Assembly (NCBI RefSeq): GCF_027923705.1
Contig: NZ_AP026442.1
Coordinates: forward strand, 1,240,001 to 1,304,000
Length of the DNA stretch: 64,000 nucleotides
Source of the DNA: Cellulomonas sp. NTE-D12
GTDB lineage: Bacteria > Actinomycetota > Actinomycetes > Actinomycetales > Cellulomonadaceae
Direction of reading: 5' to 3'
Of this stretch, positions 60,360-64,000 are shown in pieces. Position 1 is the stretch's first letter. Each line of letters opens with the position of its first letter. Under the pieces are notes generated by a model. It searched no databases and was not told the DNA's origin. It saw nothing but the letters and a program-made list of their open reading frames with translations. A program made the position numbers and the translations under genes.

Positions 60360-60374
60360 GAGCTGTCTCCTCAC

Positions 60375-60390
60375 ATACCCCGGGCGGTAT
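60375..60390. promoter_or_regulatory. CstR-type operator in front of the four-domain enzyme
   Basis: ATACC-N6-GGTAT with perfect 5-bp arms (ATACCCCGGGCGGTAT) lies 16 bases before the start codon. Its arms match the second site at 63541-63556. CsoR/CstR-family proteins bind GC-cored palindromes with TATACC/GGTATA ends. Confidence 0.75.
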
Positions 60391-60482
60391 GCAGAGACGC
60401 TAGGCGACCGATCATGGGATGAACTGGGACCTGGGTCCGGGTCTGGCAGCCGGGCCGGTCCGGGGTCGAGCGAGCGGCGCGG

Positions 60483-60857
60483 TCAGGCGAGGGAGAGGAA
60501 GAGCTGCTCGAGCCGGTCCGCGGCGACGTCGTCGGGACCCTGCGGGTCGCGCAGGCAGCTGCGCAGGTTGGCGGCGACCAGGGCGAAGCCCGCCCGTTCG
60601 ATCGCACGGGAGACGGCGGCGAGCTGGGTGACGACGTCCTGGCAGTCGCGGCCGTCGTCGAGCATCCGGATCACCCCGGCCAGCTGCCCGTGCGCCCGCC
60701 GCAGGCGCGCGGAGACCTTCGCCACCGCCACCGGGTCCGGTGCCGCGGGGGCGGGGTCGACGGCCACCGCGGAGGCAGAGGCGTCCGCGGTGGCCGTCGG
60801 GGCTGCGTCGGAGGGTGCCGTCGCAGCCGGACGTCGGGGCCTGTCAGGCCCGGTCAT
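60483..60857 (-). CDS. cstR: CsoR-family repressor, CstR-type (persulfide sensor)
   Basis: The 124-residue product has a ~45-residue Ala/Pro-rich N-terminal tail and a DUF156 helical core: 'VSARLRRAHGQLAGVIRMLDDGRDCQDVVTQLAAVSRAIERAGFALVAANLRSCL'. Cys72 and Cys101, 29 residues apart, are the family's reactive pair. The copper-binding His of CsoR, four residues before the second Cys, is Asn97 here. This points to the persulfide-sensing CstR branch rather than a copper sensor. The ATG overlaps the thioredoxin gene by 14 bases. It should repress both operators in this cluster. Confidence 0.85.
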   Translation of the reverse strand: MTGPDRPRRPAATAPSDAAPTATADASASAVAVDPAPAAPDPVAVAKVSARLRRAHGQLAGVIRMLDDGRDCQDVVTQLAAVSRAIERAGFALVAANLRSCLRDPQGPDDVAADRLEQLFLSLA

Positions 60858-61221
60858 GGCTCGCCTCGTGCTCGGCGATCCGCCGGCGCACGTCGTCCAT
60901 GTCGAGGTCCTTGACGCCCGCGATCACCCGCTCGAGGTCCGGGGCGCGCAGCGCACCGGGCTGGGCGAACACCAGCACCCCTTCGCGGAACGCCATCAGG
61001 GTGGGGATCGAGGTGATGCCGGCCTGGGCGGCCAGGCCCTGCTCCGCCTCGGTGTCCACCTTGGCGAACACGACGTCGGGGTGGGTGGTCGACGCCTGCT
61101 CGAACACGGGCGCGAACATCCGGCAGGGCGCGCACCAGTCGGCCCAGAAGTCGACCAGCACGATGTCGTTGTCGCGGACGGTGTCGGCGAACGTCTCCTC
61201 GCCGACGGCGATGGTGCTCAT
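60844..61221 (-). CDS. Thioredoxin
   Basis: The 125-residue product is a thioredoxin with the active site Cys30-x-x-Cys33 (DFWADWCAPCRMF) and the cis-Pro loop SIPTLMAF. The C-terminal ~20 residues are an extra charged tail (DDVRRRIAEHEASHDRA). It can reduce disulfides and persulfides. Its place between the Cys-rich mini-protein and the CstR gene makes a role in clearing reactive sulfur likely. Confidence 0.93.
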   Translation of the reverse strand: MSTIAVGEETFADTVRDNDIVLVDFWADWCAPCRMFAPVFEQASTTHPDVVFAKVDTEAEQGLAAQAGITSIPTLMAFREGVLVFAQPGALRAPDLERVIAGVKDLDMDDVRRRIAEHEASHDRA

Positions 61222-61266
61222 GTCAGTCCTTCCGGACGGTCGTGGCGGTGGGTGGGTGCGAGGTGA

Positions 61267-61383
61267 TCAGCGGCAGGTGCACTGCTGCTCGGCCGGCACG
61301 TTCGCCATCACGGCGTCGACGTGCTGACCGCAGCCGGTCCAGGTGACCTTGCCGCAACGGGAACAACGGATGGGGCTGCACAT
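61267..61383 (-). CDS. 38-residue Cys-rich mini-protein
   Basis: The product is 38 residues with six Cys at positions 2, 7, 10, 18, 35 and 37 and one His at 21 (MCSPIRCSRCGKVTWTGC, then GQHVDAVMANVPAEQQCTCR). C-x2-C and CTC pairs suggest a small zinc ribbon or a thiol/persulfide carrier. AGGAGA lies well placed before the ATG at 61383. It sits between the rhodanese and thioredoxin genes on the same strand. I recognise the pattern as a recurring partner in actinobacterial rhodanese operons but know of no assigned function. Confidence 0.8.
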   Translation of the reverse strand: MCSPIRCSRCGKVTWTGCGQHVDAVMANVPAEQQCTCR

Positions 61384-61413
61384 AGGGGTGTCTCCTCGGG
61401 GGTTGGGGTGGGG

Positions 61414-61773
61414 TCAGCGCCGGACGGCGCCGCCGGCGGCCTGCCAGGCGCCGATGCCACCGGACACGCTGGTGGCGTCGAAGCCGAGCTTGCGCAGCTG
61501 GGCGGCGGCGGTGCGCGAGCGCATCCCGCTGTGGCACATCACCACCACCTGCTGGTCGGCCTTCAACCGGCGCGGGGCGCCGGAGATCTGGGCGAGCGGG
61601 ATGTGCAGGGCCTGGGGCGCGTGCCCGGTCTTCCACTCGTGGTTCTCGCGCACGTCCACCAGGGTGGCGCCGTCGCGGACCAGCTCGACGGCGCGGTCGG
61701 CGCGCACGCTGGACGGCAGCCTGCCGTCGTCCTTGCCGAGGCCGAGCAGGCGCAGGAACGGGTTGGTGCTCAT
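61414..61773 (-). CDS. Single-domain rhodanese (sulfurtransferase)
   Basis: The 119-residue product has a rhodanese domain with 'LVRDGATLVDVRENHEWKTGHAPQALHIPL' and the catalytic Cys80 loop VVMCHSGMRS. The C-terminal 'LRKLGFDATSVSGGIGAW' is the usual end. It transfers sulfane sulfur between thiols. The ATG overlaps the stop of the CoADR-rhodanese gene, so it is translated with it. Confidence 0.94.
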   Translation of the reverse strand: MSTNPFLRLLGLGKDDGRLPSSVRADRAVELVRDGATLVDVRENHEWKTGHAPQALHIPLAQISGAPRRLKADQQVVVMCHSGMRSRTAAAQLRKLGFDATSVSGGIGAWQAAGGAVRR

Positions 61774-63530
61774 ACGGTCGCAGGCTCCTTGGGCTGGGTG
61801 GGCACTGCGCTGGTGCGCAGCTCAGGGTGGGCGGCGACCAGGCTGAGCCAGCCGCCGGAGAGGTTCCGCGCGTCCATGCCGGCACCGATCAGCATGCGGG
61901 TGGCCAGGTACGAGCGCACCCCGCTCTGGCAGTGCACGCTGATCGGCCGGCCGGCGGCCGCCGTGCGGATCTTCTCGAGGTGGTCGCGCACCTGGATGTG
62001 CGGCACGTGCATCGCGCCCGGCAGGTGGCCGCGGCTGAACTCGCCGTGGGTCCGCACGTCGAGCACCAGCGTGTCCCGCCGCGCCTCGTCCAGCTCGTCC
62101 GGGTGCCACTGCGGCGCGGTGCCGTCCAGCGCGTTCTGCGCGACGAAGCCGACCATGTTGACCGGGTCCTTCGCCGAGCCGAACGGCGGCGCGTAGGACA
62201 GCTCGAGCTCGGCGAGGTCGTCGGCCGTCATGCCGGCGCGCAGCGCCGTGGCCAGCACGTCCATCCTCTTGTCGACCCCGGCGCGGCCGACGGCCTGGGC
62301 GCCGAGCAGGCGCCCGTCCGGAGCGAAGCTCGCGACGATGTGCACCTGCTGGGCACCGGGGTAGTAGCCGGCGTGGTGCCCGGGGTGCACCCGCACCACC
62401 TCGTGCTCGATGCCCGCACGGTCCAGCACGCGCTGGCTGGCACCGGTCATCGCGGCGGTCAGGCGGAACACGCGCACGATCGCGGTCCCCAGCACGTCGG
62501 CCTGCGGCGTGGTGCGGTGGCCGAGCATCGAGTCGGCGGCGCGGCGGCCCTGCCGGTTGGCCGGGCCGGCCAGCGGCACGGGTCCGACGGCGCCGGTGAC
62601 GGCCTGGCGGACCTCGATCGCGTCGCCGACGGCCCACACGTGCGGGTCCGACGTGCGGTGGTCGGCGTCGACGCGGATCGCACCGGTCGGGCCCAGGTCG
62701 AGGCCGGCGTCGCGCGCCAGCGAGCTCTCGGGGCGGACCCCGACGTTGACCAGCACCAGGTCGGCCGGCAGCTGCGACCCGTCCGAGAGGGTGACGACGA
62801 CGGACGCGCCGGGCGCGTCGGACACCTGCGTCGCGGACACGCCGACGTGCAGCCGCACGCCGTGGTGCACCAGCTCGTCGGACACCAGCGTGGCCAGCTC
62901 GGCGTCCAGCGGGGGCAGCACGTGGTCCGCGAGCTCGACGACGTCGACGCTCAGCCCGCGCGTGACCAGGGCCTCGACGGCCTCCAGCCCGATGAAGCCC
63001 GCGCCGACGACGACCGCCCGAGCCTCACCCTCCGGGCGGCTGGCCAGCACGTGGTCCACGGTGCCGCGCAGCCGCTGCACGTCGTCGATGGTGCGCAGCG
63101 CGTGCACCGCCGGGTCGTCCAGGCCGTCGATCGGCGGCCGGACGGCCACGGCACCGGGCGCCAGCAGCAGCGAGTCGTAGGGCAGGTCGTACTCCGACGT
63201 GGCGGTGCGGACGTGCACCGTGCGGGCGTCGCGGTCGATCGCCGTCACGGTGCTGCCGGTGCGTACGTCGAGCGCCAGCGCCTCGGCCAGCGACTGGGGC
63301 GTCTGCACCAGCAGGCTCTCCTCGCGGCCGATCTCACCGGCGAGGTGGTACGGCAGGCCGCAGTTGGCGAAGGAGACGTAGGCGCCGCGCTCGAGGACGA
63401 CGATGCTGGCGTGCTCGTCGAGACGGCGGGCGCGCGCGGCGGCGCTCATGCCGCCTGCGACGCCGCCGACGACGACGATGCGCGTGCTGGCCGACGGCGT
63501 GGACGATGAAGGACTCGCGCTGGGGGTCAC
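61770..63530 (-). CDS. CoA-disulfide reductase / rhodanese fusion
   Basis: The 586-residue product is a flavoprotein of the CoADR/NADH:persulfide reductase type with an FAD motif (RIVVVGGVAGGMSAAARAR), active Cys57 (VSFANCGLPYH), an NAD motif near residue 175 (VVVGAGFIGLEA) and the C-terminal 'YAPPFGSAKDPVNMVGFVAQN'. A rhodanese domain (~480-575) follows with Cys in VHCQSGVRSY. It is a shorter paralogue of the protein at 57831-60359. The GTG at 63530 follows a TATCTT -10 box by seven bases, so the mRNA is leaderless and the operator 63541-63556 overlaps the promoter. Confidence 0.92.
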   Translation of the reverse strand: MTPSASPSSSTPSASTRIVVVGGVAGGMSAAARARRLDEHASIVVLERGAYVSFANCGLPYHLAGEIGREESLLVQTPQSLAEALALDVRTGSTVTAIDRDARTVHVRTATSEYDLPYDSLLLAPGAVAVRPPIDGLDDPAVHALRTIDDVQRLRGTVDHVLASRPEGEARAVVVGAGFIGLEAVEALVTRGLSVDVVELADHVLPPLDAELATLVSDELVHHGVRLHVGVSATQVSDAPGASVVVTLSDGSQLPADLVLVNVGVRPESSLARDAGLDLGPTGAIRVDADHRTSDPHVWAVGDAIEVRQAVTGAVGPVPLAGPANRQGRRAADSMLGHRTTPQADVLGTAIVRVFRLTAAMTGASQRVLDRAGIEHEVVRVHPGHHAGYYPGAQQVHIVASFAPDGRLLGAQAVGRAGVDKRMDVLATALRAGMTADDLAELELSYAPPFGSAKDPVNMVGFVAQNALDGTAPQWHPDELDEARRDTLVLDVRTHGEFSRGHLPGAMHVPHIQVRDHLEKIRTAAAGRPISVHCQSGVRSYLATRMLIGAGMDARNLSGGWLSLVAAHPELRTSAVPTQPKEPATV

Positions 63531-63540
63531 GGGAGGGAAG

Positions 63541-63556
63541 ATACCCCGGGGGGTAT
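63541..63556. promoter_or_regulatory. CstR-type operator in front of the CoADR-rhodanese operon
   Basis: ATACCCC-GG-GGGGTAT has perfect 7-bp arms. It starts 11 bases before the gene's GTG and overlaps the TATCTT -10 box. It is a second site of the regulator that also controls 60375-60390 and closes the autoregulatory loop, since the repressor is the last gene of this operon. Confidence 0.8.
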
Positions 63557-63654
63557 CGGGATCGCAACTTCCGGACCCGTCGTGGCGTGGTCGTCGACGG
63601 GGCTGCCCGGGCCGCCGTAGCCGCTGACGAGGGGGAACGCCATGCAGCGACGCC

Positions 63655-64000
63655 GTGGACGACGACCCGGTCCGTCGCGCGAGCCGCTACCGGACCGAGC
63701 GCGTCGAGGCCGACGACGCAGCGACGGCGGAGGTGGACGGTGGACGTCCCGACGCCGCGGCGGCTGCGGAGGAGACCGACGGCTCCGCACGCCCCGACCC
63801 CGCCGGTCCGCCGCGCGCCGTCGGACGGATGGACCGGCGCGCCGGCTGGGTCGACCTGCTGGTGGACCAGGCGATCGCCCGCGGGGAGTTCGACCACCTG
63901 CCGCTCGCCGGCAAGCCGCTGCCGAACCTGACCCGGCACGACCCGGACTGGTGGCTCAAGGCCTACGTCGAGCGCGAGCACGTGTCCGGCGTGCTTCCGG
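63655..64000 (+). CDS. Partial DUF1992 (DnaJ-homologue subfamily) protein
   Basis: The gene runs off the right edge. The first ~58 residues are acidic and Ala-rich. Then 'MDRRAGWVDLLVDQAIARGEFDHLPLAGKPLPNLTRHDPDWWLKAYVEREHVSGVLP' matches the DUF1992 domain of DNAJC28-like proteins, where the 'GxFdnLpgxGKPL' motif is conserved. I use the GTG at 63655; a GAGGGGGA site lies about 20 bases upstream. That site is better placed for the ATG at 63642, but this ATG is in another frame. It is divergent from the sulfur operon. Confidence 0.7.
   Translation, partial: MDDDPVRRASRYRTERVEADDAATAEVDGGRPDAAAAAEETDGSARPDPAGPPRAVGRMDRRAGWVDLLVDQAIARGEFDHLPLAGKPLPNLTRHDPDWWLKAYVEREHVSGVLP

Overview
The window is very GC-rich, densely coded DNA with many GTG starts, ATGA/GTGA stop-start overlaps and numerous apparently leaderless genes with a TANNNT box 6-8 bases before the start. 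This points to a high-GC actinobacterium. The mix of a GH42 beta-galactosidase with a sugar ABC transporter and LacI repressor, HAAS/PadR modules and several ArsR-AHSA1 modules is compatible with Micrococcales (Cellulomonas-like), but the genus cannot be proven from this sequence alone. No rRNA, intact tRNA or CRISPR array was seen.

Left end (1-1383): this looks like the tail of an integrated element. It holds an excisionase-like fragment, a helix-turn-helix gene, about 730 bp without genes, paired 10-bp direct repeats, and then a copy of an ssrA (tmRNA)-type 3' end followed by a UUCG-capped hairpin. Chromosomal genes start right of it. 1675-4704: a PPOX-type protein, a VanZ-like protein, and a TetR repressor divergent from an aldo/keto reductase with two palindromic operators on its promoter. 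4955-7923: an unusual respiratory locus in which a GlpA-type glycerol-3-phosphate dehydrogenase is fused to an SdhB/FrdB-type iron-sulfur protein and followed by two SdhC/SdhD-like haem b anchors. 7930-14582: an ECF42-like sigma factor with its DGPF/YCII partner, an MpaB-family protein, a DMT-type transporter, an acyl-CoA dehydrogenase and a hydrolase. 14776-18161: a five-gene PadR-HAAS-membrane protein-ABC operon.

19168-34300 is rich in small regulatory modules. There are three ArsR-AHSA1 systems, each with its own 18-bp palindrome. A secreted beta-propeller/phosphoesterase has PHO-box-like repeats upstream. A YczE-type membrane protein is divergent from a MocR regulator with shared operators. 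A PAS-GGDEF protein lies beside an LLM flavin oxidoreductase broken by one extra base. A FdxA ferredoxin is followed by a Cys-containing regulator and a cupin, with a 27-bp palindrome on the ferredoxin promoter. 34284-40909 is a galactoside locus: GH42 enzyme divergent from binding protein and two permeases, then a LacI repressor, with two copies of one operator and an intercistronic hairpin.

40932-57742 is mixed housekeeping and envelope functions: DUF1684, HAD phosphatase, RlmC, YjbR, hydrolase, DinB, VOC, NYN-LOTUS, acylphosphatase, NUDIX, a LolA-like protein with ABC exporter divergent from an OmpR-type two-component system, and two MFS exporters. 57831-63530 is a coherent reactive-sulfur (persulfide) cluster: two CoA-disulfide-reductase-like flavoproteins (one fused to rhodanese, TusA and DsrE domains), a rhodanese, a 38-residue six-Cys protein, a thioredoxin and a CstR-type repressor, with two ATACC...GGTAT operators in front of its two transcription units. 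The window ends inside a DUF1992 gene.
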